Assembly: GCA_031287285.1 (NCBI GenBank)
Contig: JAITTC010000102.1
Coordinates: 1-11,129, forward strand
Direction of reading: 5' to 3'
Source of the DNA: Christensenellaceae bacterium
GTDB taxonomy: Bacteria > Bacillota > Clostridia > Christensenellales > UBA1750
DNA length: 11,129 bases
Part shown: piece by piece, positions 5,743 to 11,129 of the stretch
Layout of the letters: each line of letters opens with the position of its first letter
How positions within the stretch are numbered: the first letter of the stretch is position 1
The notes under the pieces: generated by a model
Database searches by the model: none
The model's input: only the letters and a program-made list of their open reading frames with translations
What the model was told of the DNA's origin: nothing
Position numbers and translations under genes: made by a program

Positions 5743-7428
5743 ATGGCGGAAGAGAATACTGCGACCAATCTCATCTTCTTGTTCCCGTTCACCTTTAATA
5801 GCACCAAGGACCTGCCGCTAGAGGAGGAATTGGGCAATTGGGAGCGTGTGTGGGAGAAAAATCCACGCGAACTGCCTCGACTACGCTTGAACGAGCACCA
5901 GTATTTCTACCCGGCGACCTATGCTGCGCTCTATGATGGCGGCAACCACGACCATTTAGAAAAATATCGAGAATATCGTTACAAAAAAACATCCCATGGC
6001 GGCAAAAGCCAATACATCATAACGCCCCAAGCGAAGAAAAACGAAAAAGAAGCGCCAGAACCATATAAACTCGATATAAACTGTATCGGGCTGAAGCTAT
6101 ATGGCCAGGCGGGGAAGGTCGGGCTGCTCTATTATAAGCTGCACTATGAAGAGACGCAGCCGCTCGAAGACATCATCAAAATCTGCGAATATGGCCGCCG
6201 AATCTTTTTTCCCTATATCCAGGGGCCTGACGAGAAGGAACCTAGGCCGGGCCAGGTGGCCGAATCTTTGGAGATTCTTCACGCCGATGGAAGCGGCATC
6301 AAAGAGGATTTTGCGAGTGCCTATACGCTCAAGACCGGCCAGTCAGGCCATGGTGATCCAACGTTCATCTCAAAAACCGTAACGGAGCTGCTGGGTAAGT
6401 GCATTCAGTGCGTCAAGCCCGTGCTCGACGACAGGATGTTCGTGATGCTTCTCTATAAAAATCAAGCGTTGATTGACGGCCTGCGCGATGAGACCGACGA
6501 GGAAGCGAGCTTTCATACCGAAAGCTTCCGGCACTACTTCGTAAAAAAGGCCTGCGAAGCGAAGGATGAACCGAGGATGGTCATGAGCCAAAGGCCCGCG
6601 CTGGACGATTGGTACAAGCTGATGTTCGTCGATGTAGGAAGCCCGACCTTTCTCAACCGCGCAGGGCGGCTGGAAGCCATCAAAAAGGCCAGTTATTCGC
6701 GATGGATCGGTGGGGGAACCCTTTATGGCTTTACAAATTACTCCTATGTGATGTTGGGCACCGAAGGCACCGATGAAACCAATGGCATGCCCCCCTACCT
6801 CATCGAGCATTTCAGCACGATGTACTTCCAAATGGTAGCGCTCGCGCTCGCGCAGCGAGCACACCTTCTCTACTTTTCTGGCAGAATCTCAGAGCTTTCA
6901 CAGGATCTCACGGACGGTGAACGCCGAAAAAGAAAAAGAGCGCGTAATAGAGTCCCCAAGTTGCTTAACGGACCCTTAGAATTTTCACGAAATCGCATGG
7001 ACTATTTCATCCACGGCTTCATCCCTCGAGAAAGAGCATGCAACGAGGTTCCCCAATTGCAGGCCTCCTATGCGCGGTTTCTCAGTCAAATCTATCACGA
7101 GGAGGTCACCGCGCAGGACCAGGGAATCGAGATGTACGATAAACTGCAAGCGACCCTGTTCATCCCCAAATACATGGGGGCGACCGAAAAGCAGCTCGAT
7201 AGGCTTGGGGAATATGCACGCGGTCATACGGAAGCAATCAGCGGTTTTTTGCTCGCTGTTGTCGCGATTGCCAGCCTAATCGGAGGCGGATTCCAAGTTC
7301 TAAGCGCAGTTCCCACCCTCGTAGACTGCGGGGTTGCTCTTTGGTCAGGGCGAATTTTAGTCTATATTGGAATATTTGCGCTTTTGGCCTATATCGCTTG
7401 GCATGTAGTGCGAAAGCACAAAAGCTAA
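5743..7428 (+). CDS. corA: CRISPR-associated CorA-like membrane effector
   Basis: This 561-aa protein has a large soluble N-terminal part and two C-terminal transmembrane helices (about residues 500-522 and 537-556) ending in basic RKHKS, the CorA topology. Its soluble part carries motifs I associate with the CRISPR-linked CorA family: ICEYGRRIFFPYI, MYFQMVALALAQRAHLLYFS, and TAQDQGIEMYDKLQ just before the membrane region. The Mg-transporter GMN motif after helix 1 is absent. In B. fragilis type III-B, Cas10 makes SAM-AMP, which acts through CorA on the membrane (Chi et al. 2023); by analogy this protein would be the membrane-disrupting effector of the module. ATG 5743 was chosen over ATG 5716 because AAGGAGG (5729-5735) sits 7 nt upstream. 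It is the last gene of the operon and ends at a strong terminator. The frame is intact, unlike the cmr genes before it. Confidence 0.82.
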   Translation: MAEENTATNLIFLFPFTFNSTKDLPLEEELGNWERVWEKNPRELPRLRLNEHQYFYPATYAALYDGGNHDHLEKYREYRYKKTSHGGKSQYIITPQAKKNEKEAPEPYKLDINCIGLKLYGQAGKVGLLYYKLHYEETQPLEDIIKICEYGRRIFFPYIQGPDEKEPRPGQVAESLEILHADGSGIKEDFASAYTLKTGQSGHGDPTFISKTVTELLGKCIQCVKPVLDDRMFVMLLYKNQALIDGLRDETDEEASFHTESFRHYFVKKACEAKDEPRMVMSQRPALDDWYKLMFVDVGSPTFLNRAGRLEAIKKASYSRWIGGGTLYGFTNYSYVMLGTEGTDETNGMPPYLIEHFSTMYFQMVALALAQRAHLLYFSGRISELSQDLTDGERRKRKRARNRVPKLLNGPLEFSRNRMDYFIHGFIPRERACNEVPQLQASYARFLSQIYHEEVTAQDQGIEMYDKLQATLFIPKYMGATEKQLDRLGEYARGHTEAISGFLLAVVAIASLIGGGFQVLSAVPTLVDCGVALWSGRILVYIGIFALLAYIAWHVVRKHKS

Positions 7429-7434
7429 ACGCGC

Positions 7435-7466
7435 AAAAGACGCCCTCCTAATCGGGGCGTCTTTTT
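7435..7466 (+). terminator. terminator of the cmr-corA operon
   Basis: AAAAGACGCCC (7435-7445) pairs with GGGCGTCTTTT (7455-7465) around a 9-nt loop, followed by T. It begins 6 nt after the corA stop. The opposite strand also ends in four T, so it may stop convergent cas6 transcription as well, since no other terminator is seen after cas6. Confidence 0.92.
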
Positions 7467-7640
7467 CCGTTGTGCGGCAGGGTTTTGGTGATGGCTTGAT
7501 CTCTGCGGCGCCACGCCCTAAATGGCCCTATACCCCAAGCCCGGCATAGATCAAATCCGCAATAAAGCCCTCTTTTTACCGTCTACTCTGCAATGGAAGA
7601 CGCTGTTCGCTGGCGCCCATCGCAAATAAACCCCTTCAAA

Positions 7641-8333
7641 CTAAATGGCGGGCTCAATCCTCACGGCGCCGAGGCCCTGCGTGGTCTTGTAGCCAAGCCC
7701 TGTGTAGGGCAAAGCCCGCAATTCCGCCTGCAATTCCGCAGGCGCGTTCGCGGCGATGGCATACTCCGCCCAGCCCAAGAAGCCCGTGATGGAATAAAGC
7801 TTAAAATTCACCGCTTCCGTGTGCAGGGAATAACGAAGAGGCTGCAAAAACTGGCCCGCTTCCCCATTAAGGGCGAGCCCGGTGGAGCGGGTCAAGCTCT
7901 CGATGATGTATTCGCCCTCGGGGAAGAGCAGCGTCTGCCTTGTGGGGCGAAAGCAGGTCGGGCTGATGAAATGAAGGCGAAATTGCCCAAATTCGGCCGG
8001 GTCAGCGCGCCAATTCAGCTCTTGACGCAGGGCAAAGCGCTCGACCTGCGCTTCTGTGCGCGAAAGGAGCAGGCGCGTGCCCACCGAAAAGGCTGTCGGA
8101 ATCGCTTTGCACAGCTCGTCGTCCCAGGCGTTTAAATGGAGCGTAACAAGACCACCCTGATAGGAGAAATATAGCGAAAAAGGCTTCTTTTCGCCTGCAT
8201 GTATGCGGGTCGCAAGTGGTGGGCCGGCCTTTGCCAGCTGCGCGAACAAAGCCCCGTGCAATAAATGCCCGAGCCAGCCGAACAGCTCCCCCTCAGGCCG
8301 CAAGGTTATTTCAAACTGCATGTAAGTCTGCAT
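7641..8333 (-). CDS. cas6: CRISPR repeat endoribonuclease Cas6
   Basis: Cas6 cuts CRISPR precursor RNA within the repeat to give mature crRNAs for the effector complex. The 230-aa protein has the family features: an N-terminal ferredoxin-like start (MQFEITLRP), LGHLLHGALF with His23 and His26 as candidate catalytic residues, the central FISPTCFRPTRQ followed by LLFP, and the C-terminal glycine-rich loop GLGYKTTQGLGAVRIEP. ATG 8333 is favoured because AAAAAGG lies 9 nt upstream; a GTG at 8339 is the alternative but too close to that site. The gene is convergent with the cmr-corA operon and has its own promoter, so crRNA processing is transcribed separately from the effector. No CRISPR array is present in the window. 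The array it serves must lie outside, or is lost. The frame is intact. Confidence 0.9.
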   Translation of the reverse strand: MQTYMQFEITLRPEGELFGWLGHLLHGALFAQLAKAGPPLATRIHAGEKKPFSLYFSYQGGLVTLHLNAWDDELCKAIPTAFSVGTRLLLSRTEAQVERFALRQELNWRADPAEFGQFRLHFISPTCFRPTRQTLLFPEGEYIIESLTRSTGLALNGEAGQFLQPLRYSLHTEAVNFKLYSITGFLGWAEYAIAANAPAELQAELRALPYTGLGYKTTQGLGAVRIEPAI

Positions 8334-8347
8334 AAGCACGAGCCTTT

Positions 8348-8355
8348 TTGATCAA
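8348..8355. promoter_or_regulatory. TTGATCAA palindrome in the cas6 leader
   Basis: This 8-bp palindrome (TTTGATCAAA at 8347-8356) lies in the cas6 5' leader, touching the AAAAAGG ribosome site. It is the second of only two copies in the window; the other is at the cmr promoter (2091-2098). A shared regulator is possible but unproven. Confidence 0.35.
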
Positions 8356-8393
8356 ATTCGCCTTTTGAAAGACCATTTTTATTTCTGGCACCT

Positions 8394-8422
8394 AGTTAAG
8401 CACAAAGGGCGAGATTTGTCAA
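8394..8422 (-). promoter_or_regulatory. predicted promoter of cas6
   Basis: On the minus strand a consensus -35 TTGACA (8422-8417) is followed by 17 nt and TTAACT (8399-8394), preceded by TG in the extended -10 position. Transcription would start near 8387, giving a leader of about 54 nt. The -35 straddles the edge of the tandem duplication at 8421. Confidence 0.6.
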
Positions 8423-8635
8423 ATGCTGCCTCAATCCCCGATGGGCACAGCGCAGCGGCGGTCGTCAACCCCCTTTCCAAGCGTCGTCAGCGCCTGGAAG
8501 CCCGCCGTGGCCGGGCAACCTCCCTTGCCTTATTCAGGGCTCGGGCCTCTGAAGCCTGCGCCGCCTCCGAAGCGTCGAGAGGGGCCTCGGTTTCTGTGGG
8601 CTCAGATCGCGCGCCGCGAGGCTCAGCCCGTAGAT
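8421..8635. repeat. tandem duplication, copy 1 (215 bp)
   Basis: This copy matches 8636-8875 almost throughout. It begins AAATGCTGCCTCAATCCCCG in both and ends in the YLR-EPRGARS coding tail of the neighbouring anti-sigma gene. It lacks about 30-36 bp present in copy 2 and has a different stretch after the first 20 bases. Read on the minus strand it encodes a second version of that protein's C-terminus, now without a start, so it is a gene-tail remnant. Confidence 0.85.
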
Positions 8636-8875
8636 AAATGCTGCCTCAATCCCCGGCGGCGGCGGTCGTCAACCCCCTTTCCAAGCGTCGTCAGCGCCCG
8701 GAAGCCCGCCTTGGCCGGGCAACCTCCCTTGCGTAATTCAGGCCTCGGGCAGCGCCCGCGCGCCCTCCGCGCGCAGGCTCGGGGCCTCTGAAGCCTGCGC
8801 CGCCTCCGAAGCGTCGAGAGGGGCCTGGGTTTCTGTGGGCTGAGATCGCGCGCCGCGGGGCTCACCCCGTAGATA
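8636..8875. repeat. tandem duplication, copy 2 (240 bp)
   Basis: Direct neighbour of copy 1. Its right part (8738-8875) is the live 3' end of the anti-sigma gene and its left part is that gene's downstream flank. The insertion relative to copy 1 encodes the ARALPEA end of the protein. Sequence divergence between copies, including single-base changes, shows that the duplication is not very recent. Confidence 0.85.
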
Positions 8876-9946
8876 ACGCTCGATTTTCAGCAAGGCCTCG
8901 TCCATTTCCCCTTCGGTCATGCCTTTAAGCTGGCCAAATACGTTGTGTTCGCCCTCGCGCGGGGCGATTTTGCCATCCGCGCCGATGGTCGCACTGAAGG
9001 TTTCGGCGTCCGCCTCGTCCCAGCCAAGATTTGGATGAACCAGCCGCAGGGTTTGGCCCTTGCGCTCGACCTCGTAGCCCTGTGAAAGGAGTTCGGCCAG
9101 AGACGAGCGCAAAATCGGGTTCATATAAAGATAGCCCACGTCCTTCCAAAGGTAGGCAAGCTCCTGCCCGTCGTACTTGTTCAGGCCCGGGTGCCGAGAA
9201 TGGGAATGAACGAGCCCCTGGTCGTCTACCTCGAAGAGCACGTCTAAATCGCCAAAGATTCGCCAGCGCTCTTCGCCTTGCCCGCGCACGAGGGGCAGTA
9301 GGTAGGCGCCCCCTTTGCGCAAAAGATTGCTTTGCTCTTCGCCCGCGCAGCCGCCATAGCGGCTTTGGCTCAGCTCAATTGCCCCCTCGATCGCATCGCC
9401 CAAAACGTCGAAGGCGATCTCGCACTCCGCGATCTGGCCTTGAACGCCCCCGTCGCCGCTCGTCTCCTTAACGGAAACGACCTTCACGATCGTGACCGCA
9501 GCCTCCGTGCCGGGGCTTTCCGCGCCGATCACGCGCAAAAGGGTATGAAGCTCGTCGATTCGCACCCGGGCGGCGCCGGCGCTCTCGGCTTCCCCGCTCG
9601 GGTTATCATCCTCTACCCGCAGGCCGCGAATCTCGTCAAGAAAAAGGCCTTCGCCGCGTTGAAGCGCTCCGGACGGAATCTCGCCCGAGGGCGCCTCGGG
9701 CCCGCCGCCCTCCTGCCAGCCGCCGGCCATCTGCCCGCCGCCAAAACCGCGCCCCAGGCCGGCTCCGCTCAGCCAGAGGTGCAGCGAAAGGGCGGCCAGC
9801 AACAGGCAGGCGGCGGGCAAGGCCCATTGCCAACGATGCAGGGGTTTTTTAGGGTTTTGGCCCATCTCCTGCTCCCCCGGCGCGGCAAACTCGACCAGTT
9901 CGTCGTCTAGGCCGCCGATTGCGCGCAGCAATTCCATTTCCGTCAT
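8738..9946 (-). CDS. membrane-anchored anti-sigma factor-like protein
   Basis: The gene starts inside the stop of the ECF sigma gene (ATGA overlap, 9943-9946), the usual layout of a sigma factor and its cognate anti-sigma factor. The 402-aa protein has a short cytoplasmic N-terminus beginning MTEMELLRAIGGLDDELVEF, a pattern common at the start of clostridial ECF-linked membrane proteins. One transmembrane helix follows (about residues 41-59, WALPAACLLLAALSLHLWL), then an extracytoplasmic domain of about 340 aa that I do not recognise. The likely role is to hold the sigma factor at the membrane until a surface signal releases it; this is inferred from context, not from a recognised anti-sigma fold. 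The C-terminal tail is low-complexity and Ala/Glu/Ser-rich (ASEAAQASEA), lies in the duplicated segment, and has an alternative version in copy 1. No clear terminator follows. Confidence 0.8.
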   Translation of the reverse strand: MTEMELLRAIGGLDDELVEFAAPGEQEMGQNPKKPLHRWQWALPAACLLLAALSLHLWLSGAGLGRGFGGGQMAGGWQEGGGPEAPSGEIPSGALQRGEGLFLDEIRGLRVEDDNPSGEAESAGAARVRIDELHTLLRVIGAESPGTEAAVTIVKVVSVKETSGDGGVQGQIAECEIAFDVLGDAIEGAIELSQSRYGGCAGEEQSNLLRKGGAYLLPLVRGQGEERWRIFGDLDVLFEVDDQGLVHSHSRHPGLNKYDGQELAYLWKDVGYLYMNPILRSSLAELLSQGYEVERKGQTLRLVHPNLGWDEADAETFSATIGADGKIAPREGEHNVFGQLKGMTEGEMDEALLKIERYLRGEPRGARSQPTETQAPLDASEAAQASEAPSLRAEGARALPEA

Positions 9947-10488
9947 ATCAAGCCCTCGCTTTCAAGCCTCTTTTTGAGCCGCCCCCGCTGCCGGAACAGC
10001 GCGGAGCGGATTCGCCCCTCGCCGCAGCCGCGTTCCCTGGCGATTTCCCCGATGCCCTGCAGATAAAAATAACGCTTGACGAAAAGCCGGCGAAGCTCCG
10101 GCGGCTCCTCGCGCAAAAAGGCATGGATGGCGGCCATGATCTCGCCCTCCTCCGCACCGCTTGGCGCGGCGAGCACCTCGCCCAGCTCTTCGAGGGCGAT
10201 TTCCACCGCGCCGCCGCCGCGCTTTTGCGCGCGGGCAGCCGCATAGCGGTCGAGCGCCAAATTTCGCGCGATCTTGCCAAAAAACGCCTTTAAATAAAGC
10301 GGCTTCGCGGGCGGAATCGCGTTCCAGGCCCGCAAGAGGGCATCGCTCAGGCATTCCTCCGCATCCGCCTCGCTGCCGAGGATGTTTTTGGCGATCCCGC
10401 GGCAGTGCGCGCCGAAGCGCGCCGCCGCGGCGCTGAGCGCGTCCTCCGAACGCTGCCAGAATAGCTCGACGATCTGCGCATCGTCCAT
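9943..10488 (-). CDS. ECF-type RNA polymerase sigma factor
   Basis: A 181-aa extracytoplasmic-function sigma factor that would direct RNA polymerase to a small regulon. Sigma region 2 covers roughly residues 10-80, with GIAKNILGSEADAEECLSDA and LLRAWNAIPP, typical of core-binding and -10 recognition. Region 4 covers about 115-175, with LRRLFVKRYFYLQGIGEIAR and a helix-turn-helix ending in RGRLKKRL for the -35 element. The linker has the RGGG and ALEELGE pattern common in clostridial ECFs. ATG 10488 is chosen because GAGGTG lies 6 nt upstream; a GTG at 10497 overlaps that ribosome site. The stop overlaps the anti-sigma start by four bases, giving translational coupling. A candidate ECF promoter just upstream (10507-10534) suggests autoregulation. 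Confidence 0.92.
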   Translation of the reverse strand: MDDAQIVELFWQRSEDALSAAAARFGAHCRGIAKNILGSEADAEECLSDALLRAWNAIPPAKPLYLKAFFGKIARNLALDRYAAARAQKRGGGAVEIALEELGEVLAAPSGAEEGEIMAAIHAFLREEPPELRRLFVKRYFYLQGIGEIARERGCGEGRIRSALFRQRGRLKKRLESEGLI

Positions 10489-10506
10489 TGCATTCACCTC
10501 AATCCC

Positions 10507-10534
10507 TTAGACGGCTTTTTTCGCCGCTCGTTTC
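10507..10534 (-). promoter_or_regulatory. candidate ECF promoter of the sigma/anti-sigma operon
   Basis: Reading the minus strand, GAAAC (10534-10530) is followed by exactly 16 nt and CGTCTAA (10513-10507). This matches the AAC / CGT layout known for ECF promoters such as those of SigW and SigM in Bacillus. The leader would be about 15 nt, starting just before GAGGTG. Autoregulation is inferred. Confidence 0.42.
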
Positions 10535-10557
10535 GCGCCTTCCTTCCCGACTCAGGC

Positions 10558-10743
10558 CTATCCGGAAGGTAAAAAGCAGCCTTCACGCGATCTGGCCTGG
10601 CTTTTTGCGCCGGAAGGCGGCATTGGGGGCGACGCGACAGGGCCAGCCCGGAAGCTCTCGCCGCCTGCTTCGTTATCGCAAGCGGCGGAGCCACAGAGCA
10701 ATCCGAGCAGGAACGCGCAAAAGAAGCCCTTTTGCATTGCCAT
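10558..10743 (-). CDS. possible small lipoprotein or truncated remnant
   Basis: A 61-aa frame upstream of the sigma gene starts MAMQKGFFCAFLLGLLCGSA and continues to a cysteine in SAACDNEAGGES, which has the look of a bacterial lipoprotein signal (positive residue, hydrophobic core, small residues before Cys, polar linker after). The lipobox is weak, since Ser rather than Leu is at -3. There is no ribosome site, and the start region overlaps the promoter of the divergent gene. The rest of the protein is a Pro/Ser/Ala-rich low-complexity tail with no recognisable domain. It may be the remains of a longer lipoprotein, or a chance frame. Confidence 0.3.
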   Translation of the reverse strand: MAMQKGFFCAFLLGLLCGSAACDNEAGGESFRAGPVASPPMPPSGAKSQARSREGCFLPSG

Positions 10744-10765
10744 TTGACGGATTGAATGGTATCAT
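10737..10765 (+). promoter_or_regulatory. predicted promoter of the 3'-end gene
   Basis: TTGCCA (10737-10742), a 17-nt spacer and TATCAT (10760-10765) preceded by TGG (extended -10) make a good sigma-A promoter. The start would be near 10772, about 20 nt before the gene and immediately before its ribosome site. Confidence 0.6.
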
Positions 10766-10791
10766 GGCGGTAATGGAGGGAGGGATCGGCC

Positions 10792-11129
10792 ATGAGCTTA
10801 GAAACCGCTGTGATTTCGGTCATTACGCTCCTCCTTGGCGGGGCTATCAGCTGGTTGATTACGGCGCGCTTCAACCGCATAATGAAGCCTCGCTGGTTTT
10901 ATGAGCTCACCCCTCTATTCCGCGGCGGCGTTTCGGAATGGAGCGGGCTGAAGACCCACTACAACGGCGATGAGGTTCAAAACCTCTCTTCCGTGCTCTT
11001 CGCCTTTTGGAACGACGGAAAAGCCCCCATACGCGAAGAGGACATCGCGGCTAAACTTTGCCTTTCCGCCAAAAACGGCGGGCATATCTACGACGCGGAG
11101 CTTCTTTGCGCCACAGCCGAGGTGATCGG
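10792..11129 (+). CDS. membrane-anchored protein of unknown function, partial
   Basis: Only the first 112 codons are in the window; the gene continues past the edge. GGAGGGAGGG (10775-10784) lies 7 nt before ATG 10792, an unusually strong ribosome site. The N-terminus is one hydrophobic helix (about residues 4-24, including ISVITLLLGGAISWLI) followed by basic residues, so the rest should face the cytoplasm. The soluble part contains YNGDEVQNLSSVLFAFWNDG and IREEDIA. This resembles, from memory, a widespread family of uncharacterised proteins with a predicted beta-sandwich-like domain after one membrane anchor. I cannot name a function. It is divergent from the sigma operon and has its own promoter. 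Confidence 0.8.
   Translation, partial: MSLETAVISVITLLLGGAISWLITARFNRIMKPRWFYELTPLFRGGVSEWSGLKTHYNGDEVQNLSSVLFAFWNDGKAPIREEDIAAKLCLSAKNGGHIYDAELLCATAEVI

Noticed and set aside
7593..8135. 180-aa plus-strand frame opposite cas6
   Set aside because: It is a shadow of cas6, whose RAMP signature and ribosome site are on the minus strand.
8696..8720. GCCCGG/CCGGGC stem downstream of the anti-sigma gene as a terminator
   Set aside because: A 6-bp stem with a 13-nt loop and no T tract on either strand.
8421..8875. CRISPR array or transposon termini in the repeated region
   Set aside because: Only two long copies (215 and 240 bp) without spacers, inverted ends or target-site duplications; they contain a gene tail and are better explained as a tandem duplication.
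9332..9910. 192-aa plus-strand frame opposite the anti-sigma gene
   Set aside because: It is a GC-rich antisense shadow without a ribosome site; the minus-strand gene is coupled to the sigma gene.

Overview
The window looks like chromosomal DNA from a high-GC member of the Clostridia (Firmicutes), probably an uncultured gut or anaerobic lineage. The evidence is a Firmicutes-type murA, an ECF sigma/anti-sigma pair of the kind common in Clostridia, strong Shine-Dalgarno sites and intrinsic terminators with T tracts. The taxonomic call is inference. The window begins in a run of 16 C, which looks like a contig edge.

Layout: murA (194-1498, +) with its own promoter and terminator; a gap of about 630-700 bp without a convincing gene; a type III-B (Cmr) CRISPR-Cas operon on + (2216-7428) ending in a strong terminator; cas6 convergent on - (7641-8333); an imperfect tandem duplication (8421-8875); an ECF sigma / membrane anti-sigma operon on - (10488 down to 8738); and a membrane-anchored unknown gene on + running off the end (10792 onward).

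The core of interest is the CRISPR module. Its first gene encodes a Cmr1-like RAMP protein cut in frame by one TAA codon. The second encodes a Cas10 (Cmr2) with intact DGD and GGDD palm motifs. Its first 80 or so residues lie in another frame, joined through a T7 tract that also forms a -1 slippery heptamer. The C-terminal part of that Cas10 is continuous with a Cmr6-type RAMP domain, so cmr3, cmr4 and cmr5 are missing where they would be expected. Next comes an intact CorA-like two-helix membrane protein of the type paired with SAM-AMP-signalling Cas10s in Bacteroides fragilis. A separate promoter drives cas6. No CRISPR array, cas1/cas2, or SAM-AMP-degrading enzyme gene (NrN or lyase) is visible.

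The simplest reading is a horizontally acquired type III-B/CorA signalling locus that has suffered an internal deletion and two point lesions. A streamlined Cas10-Cmr6 effector, or assembly and read error, remains possible. The cas operon has visibly lower GC than its flanks in the lines I counted, and an 8-bp palindrome TTGATCAA occurs only twice in the window, next to the cmr promoter and in the cas6 leader.
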